NCBI GenBank assembly: GCA_030527185.1
Contig: JAUNBF010000017.1
Coordinates: 1 to 57,039, forward strand
DNA: 57,039 nt
DNA from: Planctomycetia bacterium
Lineage (GTDB): Bacteria > Planctomycetota > Planctomycetia > Pirellulales > Thermoguttaceae
Direction: 5' to 3'
The notes under the pieces are model-generated. The model worked only from the letters and a program-made list of their open reading frames with translations. It was not told the origin of the DNA and did no database searches. A program made the translations under genes and the position numbers. Positions 8,057 through 16,959 of the stretch are shown in pieces (within the stretch, counting starts at the first letter, position 1; every line of letters starts with the position of its first letter).

Positions 8057-11000
8057 TTATTTCTTGGTATTTTCGGGAAATTTCATCTGTATCGCTTCCT
8101 CAACGTGGAGCGGAATGTGCGGACATCCCGCGATTTCCACTTCGCGCAAGTGGGGAAGCTCCCATAGCACCTCCAGCCCCTGGGAAGTCACCCGGGAACA
8201 ATGATTCAGGGAAAGATACGAGAGTTTTTTCAGCGAACGCAAACTTTGCAGTCCCGTATCGTCCACCGTTCCACCATCCAGAACCAATGTTTGTAACTCT
8301 TTATTCTTTTCCAGAGCTGCCACTCCCTCATTGCTTCTCAAGCCAACCGGCAATTCCACCCACTCCAATCCGGGTAGGAATTCCAGAGAACGAAGTCCTT
8401 TTTCGGTCAATTGCGTGGCGCGACCCAAAAAGAGCGTCTGCATTTGAGGAAAAGCTTTGAGGAAAGCCAATCCCTGATCCGTTATTTGGGAACAACCATT
8501 GAGAGAAAGTTCCCGCAAATTATAATGGTAGTATAGTTTGTACAACGACCTGTCGGTAATCGACGTGTCCCCCATCCAGAGCGTTTGCAGAGAAGAAAGT
8601 TTTTCCAGACAACTCATGGTATCATCGTTCCAGGTGGGGTTACTCCAGACATGCAGTTCCTGTAAATTCCGCATTCTCCCCAGAAATTTCCATCCCGTAG
8701 TCGTCACTTGTTCACATTTCCCCAAACCGAGCGACAAAATTCTGGGGTGCAGCGACAACTCTTCCAGAAATGAGTCATCCACATGAGCCGCACCGTGCAG
8801 TTTCAGGGAATAGATCGCAAGAGGGCGTAATTTCTGAATATCTTCCAACGTCACAGTCGTCCAGGAGAGGTCTAATACACACCTCTGCTCATTCTGTAAA
8901 ATTTGCTCCCATTCTTCGTCGTTCAGCGTCCGCCACTTCCCCGGCATTCCACGAAAATCCAGCAACGTCATTTCCTTTTCTCCCAAAGACGATTTCGGGA
9001 ACGTCCGGGGAGGTGACCAGACAATATCGATACCGGGAATTTGTTTCTGAAGAGCCTCCACCCCCTCCGATGTCAAAAATCGGCATTCCTGTAAATAGAG
9101 ATGCTTCAGTCCTTGCCACGTTGCCATCGTCCGCAAATCTTTATCTTCCAGCCGCGTATTAGACAATTTCAGCGTCTTCAAGGCACCATGCCGCGACAGT
9201 TCCGAAAGAGAAGTTCCGGTAACTGCCGTATGACTCAACGAAAGTTCCTCCAGTTTCGGACAATTTTTCAGGAAAGTCAGCCCTTTATCCGTTACCAGTG
9301 TCCTCTCCAAATCCAGCTTTTCCAATTCGCGAAAATTCTGGAGAAAGGCCATTCCCTCATCCGTAATGGCGACTTCCGTCAAATAGAGTTCCTGGCACTC
9401 TTTCCAATCTTTCAGTGCCGCCAGCCCTCGATCGGAAAGTCGAATATCCCTTAAACAACACCGCGTTACCTGAGGCACTCGGCTTAAAAAGGCCATCCCC
9501 TCATCCGTAATCAGATAGCATTGCACTAGTAAGATTTCCGTCAATAAGGGAATACGCGACAATTTTTCCAGCGACCTGTCCCGCAATTGGAAAGTCTTGT
9601 CAAACAGGAGACTTTTCAAACAGGAATTTTCTGGAACGTGGTTGAGAAATTCCCCGGTCAATTGCGGACATTCCCGAAAATGAAGCGTTTCCAAATGAGG
9701 CATTTCCGCCAATATCGCCAAATCCGAATCCTGGATCGCCGAACACTTTTCCAAGGAGAGCAACTGAATTTGCGAATGTTGCAGTGGTGCCAGACCTTTT
9801 CCAGTGATGTTCTCTCCAAACAGATGGACCTCCGACAAAAGGGGAGTCTGCCGCAGGTACTGCAAATCATCGTCGGAAGTAATGGTGTTCAGGACGTCGG
9901 AATTTTTCAAACGTGGCAAAAAAGGGAGATATTTCCAAATATTTCCTTTTTTCCAATGCGTCCCATGAATGTACAATCTTTCCAGTTGATTGGCTCCTTC
10001 CAGGCAGAGGAGACTTTCCAAAGGGAGTTCGTTTTGCCACAAATTCAAACTGCGTAAAGAGGGGAGCGCAGCAATCCTTTTCAGCCCTTCACCGGTAATT
10101 TGCGAGGCATCCCGTAGCGACAGGTTTTCCAGTGAAGGCATCCCGCGCAACGCTTCCAGTCCATTGTCAGTCAACAGGGAACATTTTTCCAAACTCAACC
10201 GTTTCAAGTCTTTTTTATCTCCCAGAAGTAACATCACGTCGTCGGAAATACCCGAACGGACGTTCATTTCCAGAAACTCCAAAAACGGCATCCTCTCCAG
10301 GAATTGGCAATCCTGCCCGCACATGGTCTCCATTTCGAGGGTGAGGGATTTCATTCTGGAAAACGGTGCCAGAAAATGCAAATATCGACTTTCCAAAGGG
10401 TTCTGTCGCAGGTTCAACTCCTCAAGATTTTCCATTTCCCGCAAATGTTTCAGTCCTTCCCCAAAAATTCGGTTTCCCCCCAAGTCCAGAATCCGCATGG
10501 AGGTCATCTTTTTCAAGGAATACAATCCCAAGTCAGTGATTTTTTGGCAGTATCGCAGTTCCAGTTCCTCCAATTGCGTCAGATCGGCCAGATAAGTCAG
10601 CCCCATATCCGACATGGAAATTCTTTCCAGCGAAAGTTCTTTCAAATGGCTCAATTTTTTCAAACTTGCCCAAGCTCTGTTGGTGTAACCGGAATGATTC
10701 CCCATCCCCAGACTTTCCAGGTTTTCTAGCGTGGCCACCTGCACGATCGCCTCGTCGGTCAGGCGGTGACAGCCGGAAAAATGAAGTGACCGCAGCGTGG
10801 AACAGGCCGAAATCGCCTCAAACGCCGCGTCGGTCACTTGCGCGCAATTCCCGAAAAAGAGTTTCTCCAACGGAAACGTCTGGCAGAGAAATGCTATGGC
10901 CGCATCGTCTATCTGCTTACACGTACCCACAGAAATTGCTTTCAAATGACGTAACGCCGCCAATTTCCGAAACCCCTTTTCCGATACGGCAGAACCGGCC

Positions 11001-11449
11001 AGATAAAGTTCCTCCAGATTTTCCAACCCTGCCAGATGGGATAAGCCTTCGTCTGAGATTTTGGAGAGATAGCTCAGATTCAACACCCGCAACTCCGTCA
11101 ATCCGGCCAGAAAACGGAGGTCGTCGTCCGTTACTTTCTTGCAATAGCCCAGATTCAAAGATCGCAGTTGTGGCATTTTCTCCAGAAATTGAAAACCTTC
11201 CCCGTCCAATCCCTTGCAGCCCCACAACACCAGTTCCGTCACGTTTCGATTCTCCGCAATGCGTGCCATATCCGCAGGGGTCACCCGAAGCCACGAAAAT
11301 TCCAATCGAAACGGCATATCTTGCCTGGCGATCTTGTCCCGATCCATTTCCGTCAGGGGCGTTTTTTGCCACTCCAAAACTGGCAATTCCTCCCCCCATC
11401 CCATTCCCAGCCAGCCCCCCAGGAACATTCCCATGATGAAGATTCTCAT
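8057..11449 (-). CDS. Giant secreted leucine-rich-repeat protein
   Basis: About 1130 residues. The start at 11449 gives a signal peptide (MRIFIMGMFLGGWLGMGWGE) behind AGGGAAAG; the open frame continues upstream into the neighbouring gene and is not used. Nearly the whole protein is tandem 24-25-residue LRRs of the cysteine-containing/F-box type (pattern LxxLxLxxCxxITDxGLxxL). The array is split near residues 875-960 by the segment around IVWSPPRTFPKSS, after which a cap-like unit (WEQILQNEQRCVLDLSW) resembles the N-terminal cap (DMPFRLEFSWLRVT). The protein thus looks like two fused LRR solenoids. Such planctomycete proteins presumably bind proteins outside the cytoplasm; the partner is unknown. 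Confidence 0.85.
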   Translation of the reverse strand: MRIFIMGMFLGGWLGMGWGEELPVLEWQKTPLTEMDRDKIARQDMPFRLEFSWLRVTPADMARIAENRNVTELVLWGCKGLDGEGFQFLEKMPQLRSLNLGYCKKVTDDDLRFLAGLTELRVLNLSYLSKISDEGLSHLAGLENLEELYLAGSAVSEKGFRKLAALRHLKAISVGTCKQIDDAAIAFLCQTFPLEKLFFGNCAQVTDAAFEAISACSTLRSLHFSGCHRLTDEAIVQVATLENLESLGMGNHSGYTNRAWASLKKLSHLKELSLERISMSDMGLTYLADLTQLEELELRYCQKITDLGLYSLKKMTSMRILDLGGNRIFGEGLKHLREMENLEELNLRQNPLESRYLHFLAPFSRMKSLTLEMETMCGQDCQFLERMPFLEFLEMNVRSGISDDVMLLLGDKKDLKRLSLEKCSLLTDNGLEALRGMPSLENLSLRDASQITGEGLKRIAALPSLRSLNLWQNELPLESLLCLEGANQLERLYIHGTHWKKGNIWKYLPFLPRLKNSDVLNTITSDDDLQYLRQTPLLSEVHLFGENITGKGLAPLQHSQIQLLSLEKCSAIQDSDLAILAEMPHLETLHFRECPQLTGEFLNHVPENSCLKSLLFDKTFQLRDRSLEKLSRIPLLTEILLVQCYLITDEGMAFLSRVPQVTRCCLRDIRLSDRGLAALKDWKECQELYLTEVAITDEGMAFLQNFRELEKLDLERTLVTDKGLTFLKNCPKLEELSLSHTAVTGTSLSELSRHGALKTLKLSNTRLEDKDLRTMATWQGLKHLYLQECRFLTSEGVEALQKQIPGIDIVWSPPRTFPKSSLGEKEMTLLDFRGMPGKWRTLNDEEWEQILQNEQRCVLDLSWTTVTLEDIQKLRPLAIYSLKLHGAAHVDDSFLEELSLHPRILSLGLGKCEQVTTTGWKFLGRMRNLQELHVWSNPTWNDDTMSCLEKLSSLQTLWMGDTSITDRSLYKLYYHYNLRELSLNGCSQITDQGLAFLKAFPQMQTLFLGRATQLTEKGLRSLEFLPGLEWVELPVGLRSNEGVAALEKNKELQTLVLDGGTVDDTGLQSLRSLKKLSYLSLNHCSRVTSQGLEVLWELPHLREVEIAGCPHIPLHVEEAIQMKFPENTKK

Positions 11450-11517
11450 AAACTTTCCCTTTCCTGAATCGAAAACGCCATGCCAGAACTTCATCGTAAC
11501 CTTTTTCCAGACCATTT

Positions 11518-12111
11518 TCAAGACCGGGGATTTTTCTTTTTTCTGTTTTTCCCCATTGGAAGAGTGCGGAGCGATATTTCTTCCGAGAGCGTTTCTTCCG
11601 AATCCTGAAAAATTTCCATCCAGTACGCAACTTCCTCCAGGGAAACCTTTTTTTCCGAATTTTGCGGGACATCCGGCTTTTTTCCCGGCATTTTCCCAAC
11701 CATGGGCATTCCGCCGTAGTACCACTGGTCGCTGTCGTAACAGGGCCATTTTCGACGTTTTGCGTACGCCTGAATCCGATGGTCGCTGGAGACAACGGTC
11801 ACGGCAGCATTTCGGGGGAATTTTTGCAACGTCTCTAGAATCCAGTCATCCGCGCTGGCATAATCCCTGGCAAAAACGACCTGCATCCCTTTTACCACAT
11901 AGGCATTGGGCAACCATTGGGGCGGTTCCAACGCATCGTAAACCACACACGTTTCCCGCCGTTGCTCTTCGCGTAAACCGTTGAAAAGCAGCCGTTCCAG
12001 AGCCTCTCTGGCCTGTTGTAGTTTTCCAGGAGCATACGTCATCCGCCTCACTCCCGCAGGAAGCAGTCCCAGAGCATAAATCAGATTGTAACCGTCAATA
12101 ATACATTTCAT
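11518..12111 (-). CDS. NYN-domain (YacP-like) RNA nuclease
   Basis: PIN-like fold protein of 197 residues. The ATG at 12111 follows AAGGGGG and gives MKCIIDGYNLIYA, with the first metal-binding Asp at residue 7. Further acidic sites are VVYDA, SADDWILE and VVSSDHRIQAYA, the usual NYN set. The family includes Rae1/YacP of Bacillus, which cleaves mRNA on ribosomes; that role here is inference. The C-terminus is a basic tail. It precedes the LRR gene by 68 bases on the same strand, with a good promoter upstream. Confidence 0.85.
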   Translation of the reverse strand: MKCIIDGYNLIYALGLLPAGVRRMTYAPGKLQQAREALERLLFNGLREEQRRETCVVYDALEPPQWLPNAYVVKGMQVVFARDYASADDWILETLQKFPRNAAVTVVSSDHRIQAYAKRRKWPCYDSDQWYYGGMPMVGKMPGKKPDVPQNSEKKVSLEEVAYWMEIFQDSEETLSEEISLRTLPMGKNRKKKNPRS

Positions 12112-12146
12112 TCGTCCCCCTTCAGGCATTTGGGATTCTTTACAGA

Positions 12147-12174
12147 ATTATACCCTCTTTTTTCCCTATGGCAA
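12147..12174 (-). promoter_or_regulatory. Sigma-70-like promoter for the NYN and LRR genes
   Basis: On the minus strand TTGCCA (12174-12169), a 16-base spacer and a perfect TATAAT (12152-12147), ending 36 bases before the NYN start codon. Confidence 0.7.
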
Positions 12175-12213
12175 GCCTGACGCCCCATTTTCCAAAGAAT
12201 CTTTCCCGTTTCC

Positions 12214-12242
12214 TTGACAAACCATTTCCTTTATGGCAAAAT
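12214..12242 (+). promoter_or_regulatory. Sigma-70-like promoter for the metallophosphoesterase gene
   Basis: TTGACA, a 17-base spacer and CAAAAT, with TATGG just before the -10. It lies 44 bases upstream of the start codon at 12286. Confidence 0.6.
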
Positions 12243-12285
12243 GAAAGGACAAATTTCCCACCTTACAAACCATGGAGAAAAAATC

Positions 12286-13335
12286 ATGAAAAAACCATTC
12301 CTGACCAGACGCCATTTCCTGAGTGCCGGAACCGGGATTGCCCTTTCCGCTTCTTTAGGAGTTCAGGCCGCGGAAACGCCGACTCCCAAAAATCGTGTTA
12401 AATTCAGCGTTTTCGCCGACATTCACCATTATCCCGGCCATTTTTTCAGCAGAACGCCCCAACATCTTCAGCTCATTCAGGATCGAGCCGTGCGGGAAAA
12501 TTGCGAATTTATCATTCACTGCGGCGATTTTTGCCACCATCCGCATAAAGAAACGGAATTTATCAAAATGTATTCCGATTTTCAAATTCCTGGCTTTCAC
12601 ACACCCGGAAATCACGATTTTGACGGCTGTTCCTGGGAGGAAACGTTTCAGGCCTACCATTTTGTGGACGATTTTGCCAAAGGATATTACTTTTTCGACA
12701 AAAACGGTTTCCGGTTTGTGGTACTCGACGCGAATTATTTCCAGAACGAAGACGGAACCTTCACGCACTACTCCCACGGCAACTATTTCAAGTACCGCGG
12801 CAACGCGTTGAGCATTCTCCCGCCGGAAGAGATGGCTTGGTTGGGGGATGTGCTGGAAACATCTCCCTGGCCGTGTGTGCTTTTCAGCCATCAGAGTTAT
12901 GAGCGGGAAGTGGGAGGAATTGCGAACTGGCGGGAAATTCGCGAACTGATCGATGCCACCAATGCCCGCCATCCGGGACGTATCCGGCTCTGCGTCAACG
13001 GACACCATCACCGCGACTTCCTCCGCGTTTTGAATCAGGTCGTCTATTTCGACTTGAATTCCGCCTCCTACGATTGGGTGGAAAAGCGACACAACCTTTA
13101 CCCGGAGGAACTTTGCCGGGAACATTCCATGTTGAGCCACACCGTTGTTTATGAAGACCCGGTTCACGCGGTCATAACGCTCGATTCCGAGGGGCTGATC
13201 AAGATCGACGGCATGGAAAGCCAGATGTTTATGGGCATCACGCGAACGAAAGCGGGAATGCGTTTTGCGGATTCCTCCGGCAGACCCGTCTACCCTCGCG
13301 TTCAGTCGGCGGAAATGCGATTTTCTTATTCGTAG
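12286..13335 (+). CDS. Tat-exported calcineurin-like metallophosphoesterase
   Basis: A 349-residue secreted phosphoesterase. The N-terminus has a twin-arginine signal (LTRRHFLSAGTGIALSAS) and starts behind GGAG. The metal-binding signature is complete: FADIHH, HCGDF, GNHDFDG, FSHQ and NGHHH, giving a di-metal site as in the PA-phosphatase/phosphodiesterase family. The substrate is unknown. The next gene, also secreted, begins 55 bases downstream, so the pair may act on related material outside the cytoplasm. Confidence 0.88.
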   Translation: MKKPFLTRRHFLSAGTGIALSASLGVQAAETPTPKNRVKFSVFADIHHYPGHFFSRTPQHLQLIQDRAVRENCEFIIHCGDFCHHPHKETEFIKMYSDFQIPGFHTPGNHDFDGCSWEETFQAYHFVDDFAKGYYFFDKNGFRFVVLDANYFQNEDGTFTHYSHGNYFKYRGNALSILPPEEMAWLGDVLETSPWPCVLFSHQSYEREVGGIANWREIRELIDATNARHPGRIRLCVNGHHHRDFLRVLNQVVYFDLNSASYDWVEKRHNLYPEELCREHSMLSHTVVYEDPVHAVITLDSEGLIKIDGMESQMFMGITRTKAGMRFADSSGRPVYPRVQSAEMRFSYS

Positions 13336-13390
13336 AGAGAGTTGTCCCGCTTTACCATGATGTGTCATTTTCAACAGAAAGGAAAAAAAG

Positions 13391-15064
13391 ATGTTGTCAC
13401 GCCTGATTTTGTGTTGCAGCCTGCTGGGGATGGTTTTCCCTTTGGCGGCATCGGACGTATCCTACCGAAAACTCTACGTTTCCGACTACCGTGACAAAAT
13501 GGCGGCGGGATGGCTGGGGCAGATCGTGGGGGTGAGTTGGGGAGCGCCGACCGAATTCCGGTGGTGTGATAAAATCATCCCGGAAGATCAGGTTCCGCAA
13601 TGGAAGCCGGAAATGATTAACGACGCTTTCGGGCAGGACGACCTTTATGTGGAGATGACGTTCCTGCGCACGCTGGAAAAATACGGTCTGAACGCCAGCA
13701 TTCGCCAGGCAGGGATCGATTTTGCCAACAGCCAGTATCCTCTTTGGTGTGCCAACAACGCCGGGCGGAACAACCTTCGTAGCGGCATTGCCCCGCCCGA
13801 CTCCGGCCATCCGAAGTTCAATTCCTGCCCCAACGACATCGACTACCAGATCGAGGCCGACTTTTCTGGTCTGATTGCCCCTGGATTGCCGAATCAGGTC
13901 ATTGCGTTGGGAGACAAATTCGGGCGGCTGATGAACTATTCCGACGGGATTTACGGCGGGATGTTTGTCGGTGGCATGTACGCGGAAGCCTTTTTCACCG
14001 ATGACCTTTTCCAGATTATCGACGCGGGGCTGGCCTGCATTCCTGCCGAGTCGCAGTACGCGGAAATGGTGCGGGACATGGTGCGGTGGTATCGGGAAAA
14101 TCCACACGACTGGCAAGCCACCTGGGAAAAGTGTCAGGAAAAATACCGGCGGAATCCTGAGTACCAGAAATGTTCCAACGGTGGAATCGACGTGAAAATC
14201 AACGGAGCGTATATCCTTCTGGGAATGCTTTACGGCCAGGGAAATTTGGAAGAGACCGTCGTCATTTCCATGCGTGCCGGACAGGATTCGGACTGCAATC
14301 CCTCCAACGCTGCCGGAGTTCTTTTCACCACGCTCGGAAAATCGCGACTTCCCGCCCAGTACACCGAAAAGTTGAATCTCGAAAAAGCTTTTTCCTACAC
14401 GGCCTACAATTTTCCGCAATTACTCGATGTGTGCGAAAAACTCACCCGACAAACGGTTTTGGCGGCGGGTGGAAAAATCGACCGGGACGAAAAAGGGGAA
14501 TTTTTCCTCATCCCGGCGCAAAAAGCGAAACCTTTGCCATGGGAGTTGAGTTGGGAGCCAGCCCCGATTGCCGACAGCCGCTTTACGGAGGAGGAGATGG
14601 CTCAAATCCGCTTTCGCGTTTATCTTTTGCACAATCTTCAGGAAGGAATCGACCGCCATTTTCCCGGCTGGCAAATAACCAACTGTGGCAAGGATATGGA
14701 ACCGGGAATTTTCTTCAACTCCCTTTACGGAAAGCCAATCGTCCTGAAAACCCATCCGCTCGACCGTACGACCCCCTGCGTGCTTTCCCGCCAGGTGACA
14801 GTAAAAAGCGGCCCAAAGACCACATTGCAAGGTTCCGTCGCGGCTCATGAAACCTATCATTGGAAACTGATTGTTCGCGTAGACGATACCGTCGTTCTGG
14901 AAAAACTCATCGACGGCCAGGAATCGCCCCGGTGGAAAGATTTTTCCGTCGATTTAACCCCGTATGCTGGCAAAACCATCACGCTGTGTGTAGAAAATTT
15001 CCCCAACGACTGGCAATGCGAAGCCGCCTACTGGAACCAACTGGAAATCACCACGGAACATTAG
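13391..15064 (+). CDS. Secreted ADP-ribosylglycohydrolase-like protein
   Basis: A 557-residue protein with a Sec signal peptide (MLSRLILCCSLLGMVFPLAA). Residues about 30-345 show the ADP-ribosylglycohydrolase fold: GWLGQIVG, FGQDDLYVEM (the first acidic metal motif), and RAGQDSDCNPSNAAGVLFTTLG (the second, GxDxD). The C-terminal 170 residues form a beta-rich domain resembling a carbohydrate-binding jelly roll. Planctomycetes carry many secreted members of this superfamily, some likely acting on glycosides rather than ADP-ribose; which applies here is unknown. It starts behind AGGAAAAAAAG and probably shares an operon with the metallophosphoesterase. Confidence 0.8.
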   Translation: MLSRLILCCSLLGMVFPLAASDVSYRKLYVSDYRDKMAAGWLGQIVGVSWGAPTEFRWCDKIIPEDQVPQWKPEMINDAFGQDDLYVEMTFLRTLEKYGLNASIRQAGIDFANSQYPLWCANNAGRNNLRSGIAPPDSGHPKFNSCPNDIDYQIEADFSGLIAPGLPNQVIALGDKFGRLMNYSDGIYGGMFVGGMYAEAFFTDDLFQIIDAGLACIPAESQYAEMVRDMVRWYRENPHDWQATWEKCQEKYRRNPEYQKCSNGGIDVKINGAYILLGMLYGQGNLEETVVISMRAGQDSDCNPSNAAGVLFTTLGKSRLPAQYTEKLNLEKAFSYTAYNFPQLLDVCEKLTRQTVLAAGGKIDRDEKGEFFLIPAQKAKPLPWELSWEPAPIADSRFTEEEMAQIRFRVYLLHNLQEGIDRHFPGWQITNCGKDMEPGIFFNSLYGKPIVLKTHPLDRTTPCVLSRQVTVKSGPKTTLQGSVAAHETYHWKLIVRVDDTVVLEKLIDGQESPRWKDFSVDLTPYAGKTITLCVENFPNDWQCEAAYWNQLEITTEH

Positions 15065-15538
15065 GCCATCCTGGCGTTTTGTTCAATTGATAATGATGGG
15101 TGTTTATGCCGTATTTTCATGAGCGGTTGTGTTATGATTCATAACATTTATAAGTTTCACAGAGCATTTTCAGAATTTGTTTGCCACGTTTCCCATTTTG
15201 AAAATTTCGGTTGAAAAATGGGGAATTTTTTATCTTTTTTTATGGAAAGTTTTGTACTACATCACCCGATTGGGGGGTTTTCTTTTCTGTAAAATGCGGT
15301 ATGATAATGAAATTCAAGAGGATGTCTGGTTTTACAGGTAACTTCCCGAAATGTAAATCCTGGTTACATCATGGTCTTTCAGACTTTGTGGAAGTGGTTT
15401 GGGAAGATACCTGTAAAATTATTTTGTCTGGAGTTTCCGCGGATGGTTCTTCCCTGAAATAAGGAACCTATGACGCGATGGCGGAACCGTGGAAGAGGGC
15501 AGGCAAATTGTAAAACTGTTTCCGAAAGGTATTCTATT
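15065..15538. other. Intergenic region with palindrome
   Basis: About 470 AT-rich bases. An open frame (15211-15462) has an unconvincing translation and no ribosome site. The only clear structure is the palindrome at 15130-15146 within a possible promoter. The promoter of the downstream NRDE gene was not clearly identified. Confidence 0.5.
15127..15154 (+). promoter_or_regulatory. Palindromic operator within a possible promoter
   Basis: TGTTATGA-T-TCATAACA (15130-15146) has perfect 8-bp arms around one base. It lies in the spacer between TTGTGT and TATAAG (16 bases apart), where a bound repressor would block polymerase. No gene start is near (the next is about 390 bases away). Confidence 0.4.
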
Positions 15539-16318
15539 ATGAGCGTGATGGCTTTCCAGTATAAAGTAGCAACAGATTCCCCGATTTTGGTGGCGTATAA
15601 TCGTGAAGAACGTCCCGACCGCCCCTCGCAGGCTCCCCGTATTCAATCGGGCTGTCCACGAATCATTTGTGGCATCGACCGAAAGGCGGGCGGAACATGG
15701 TTTGGAATCAACCAGCATGGAATGTTTGCCTGTGCCATGAATCGTACGCGGCGAGATTCCGCGTATAGTCCACGTTCCAGGGGACTGTTGTGCCGGGAAA
15801 TGTTGAATTTTCGCAATCCGAAGGAATCGGCGGAAATGGCGGTCAAGGAACTGGAGACGGGAAATTATGCTCCGGTGAATTTTATCTGTGCCGATGCCAA
15901 TCAGGCTTTTGTTGTTTATGGTACTTCGGAACCGACGATGGAAGAAATCAAGCCGGGACTCCATTTGTTTACCAACGGCAAAATGGACGATTACAACGAC
16001 GAACGCCAGGAATTTGTCCGTCGTCAGTTGACATTGCAGCGACTTGATTCATCGGTCACTTTTTTGGCGGTAGCGAGTAAAACGTTTGCGAAAAAACCGG
16101 ATGCGTACGGACGACGCGGCATTATTTTGGTGGATGGCGAAGTGCAGACCGTTTCGGGACTTCTCCTGTCGCTGCCGTACAAAGGGCATGGAGCGGTTTT
16201 GCAGTGTACCCCGACTTCGCCGAGCGATTCAAAGTACGAGGATGTTTCTGCGCTGTTACGGCAGGTACTTTCCACGGACAAGAATTCCCAGCGTCAAAAA
16301 ACGGCTCCCACGGAATGA
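15539..16318 (+). CDS. NRDE/TANGO2-family protein
   Basis: A 259-residue Ntn-hydrolase-like protein. The family hallmark appears as YNREERPDRPS (usual form ANRDExxxRP), followed by AGGTWFGINQHGMFACAMN. The TANGO2 family is linked in eukaryotes to Golgi organisation and haem trafficking; bacterial roles are poorly known. The first residues before the NRDE-type motif are MSVMAFQYKVATDSPILVAY, so the usual Cys2 nucleophile is absent from this start; a start at 15548 (MAFQYK) does not supply it either. It precedes the YqeG-like phosphatase by 61 bases on the same strand. Confidence 0.75.
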   Translation: MSVMAFQYKVATDSPILVAYNREERPDRPSQAPRIQSGCPRIICGIDRKAGGTWFGINQHGMFACAMNRTRRDSAYSPRSRGLLCREMLNFRNPKESAEMAVKELETGNYAPVNFICADANQAFVVYGTSEPTMEEIKPGLHLFTNGKMDDYNDERQEFVRRQLTLQRLDSSVTFLAVASKTFAKKPDAYGRRGIILVDGEVQTVSGLLLSLPYKGHGAVLQCTPTSPSDSKYEDVSALLRQVLSTDKNSQRQKTAPTE

Positions 16319-16379
16319 TTTTCGGGGAGTACGTTTCCCCGTCGATTTCCCAGAACCTTTTGAGGAAAGGCGGTTTCGG

Positions 16380-16940
16380 ATGAAATTGCGATACTCTTTT
16401 TTCACACGCCTTTTTTTCTGGCCTTTCCTGCCGGACTGGAAAGTGGGGGTGGTGAATGAGTTGACACCCGCGTTGTTGAGGGAGATGGGAATTGAATCGG
16501 TTTTGCTGGATGTGGATTGTACGCTCAAACGCTACGATACCGATATTCTCGAAGGGTCGGTCTGGATTTGGTTGGAAACGCTCCAAAAAGGAGGAATTTC
16601 GGTCTGTCTCCTCTCGAACGGAAAAGGAAGGCGGATTGGACAGTTTGCCCAACGATACCATCTTCCGTATGTGGCCATGGCGCTCAAACCTCTCCCTTTC
16701 GGGTGTTTGCGCGCCATCCGGCAGCAGCATTGGGAACAGAAGTCGACCGCCATGGTGGGAGACCAGATTTTTGCCGATGTCATGGCAGGAAAGCTGGCAG
16801 GGCTGAAAACGATTCTCGTCACCCCCATCCATCCCGAAATGGAGCCACTTTTTACGCGAGTAAAACGCCCTTTTGAGAAGATTATTCTCAAAATGATTCC
16901 TGCCCATCACTGCGACGAACGTCATCAACCGGATGTTTGA
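16380..16940 (+). CDS. YqeG-family HAD IIIA phosphatase
   Basis: A 186-residue HAD hydrolase of the YqeG/GEP4 type. The start follows GAGGAAAGG nine bases upstream. LLDVDCTLKRYDTD holds the nucleophile and acid Asp residues (44 and 46), LLSNGKG the Thr/Ser motif II, KPLPFG the motif III Lys, and GDQIFADVMAG motif IV. N-terminal aromatic residues (FFTRLFFWPFLPDW) suggest membrane contact. GEP4 relatives dephosphorylate phosphatidylglycerophosphate, a plausible but unproven role. Confidence 0.85.
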   Translation: MKLRYSFFTRLFFWPFLPDWKVGVVNELTPALLREMGIESVLLDVDCTLKRYDTDILEGSVWIWLETLQKGGISVCLLSNGKGRRIGQFAQRYHLPYVAMALKPLPFGCLRAIRQQHWEQKSTAMVGDQIFADVMAGKLAGLKTILVTPIHPEMEPLFTRVKRPFEKIILKMIPAHHCDERHQPDV

Positions 16941-16959
16941 ATGGAGTCTCGGTGATTTC

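Noticed and set aside
11450..11749. N-terminal extension of the LRR frame
   Set aside because: It overlaps the NYN gene in another frame and would hide a plain signal peptide that starts at 11449 with a ribosome site.
15211..15462. 83-codon open frame before the NRDE gene
   Set aside because: No ribosome site, atypical composition and no motif.
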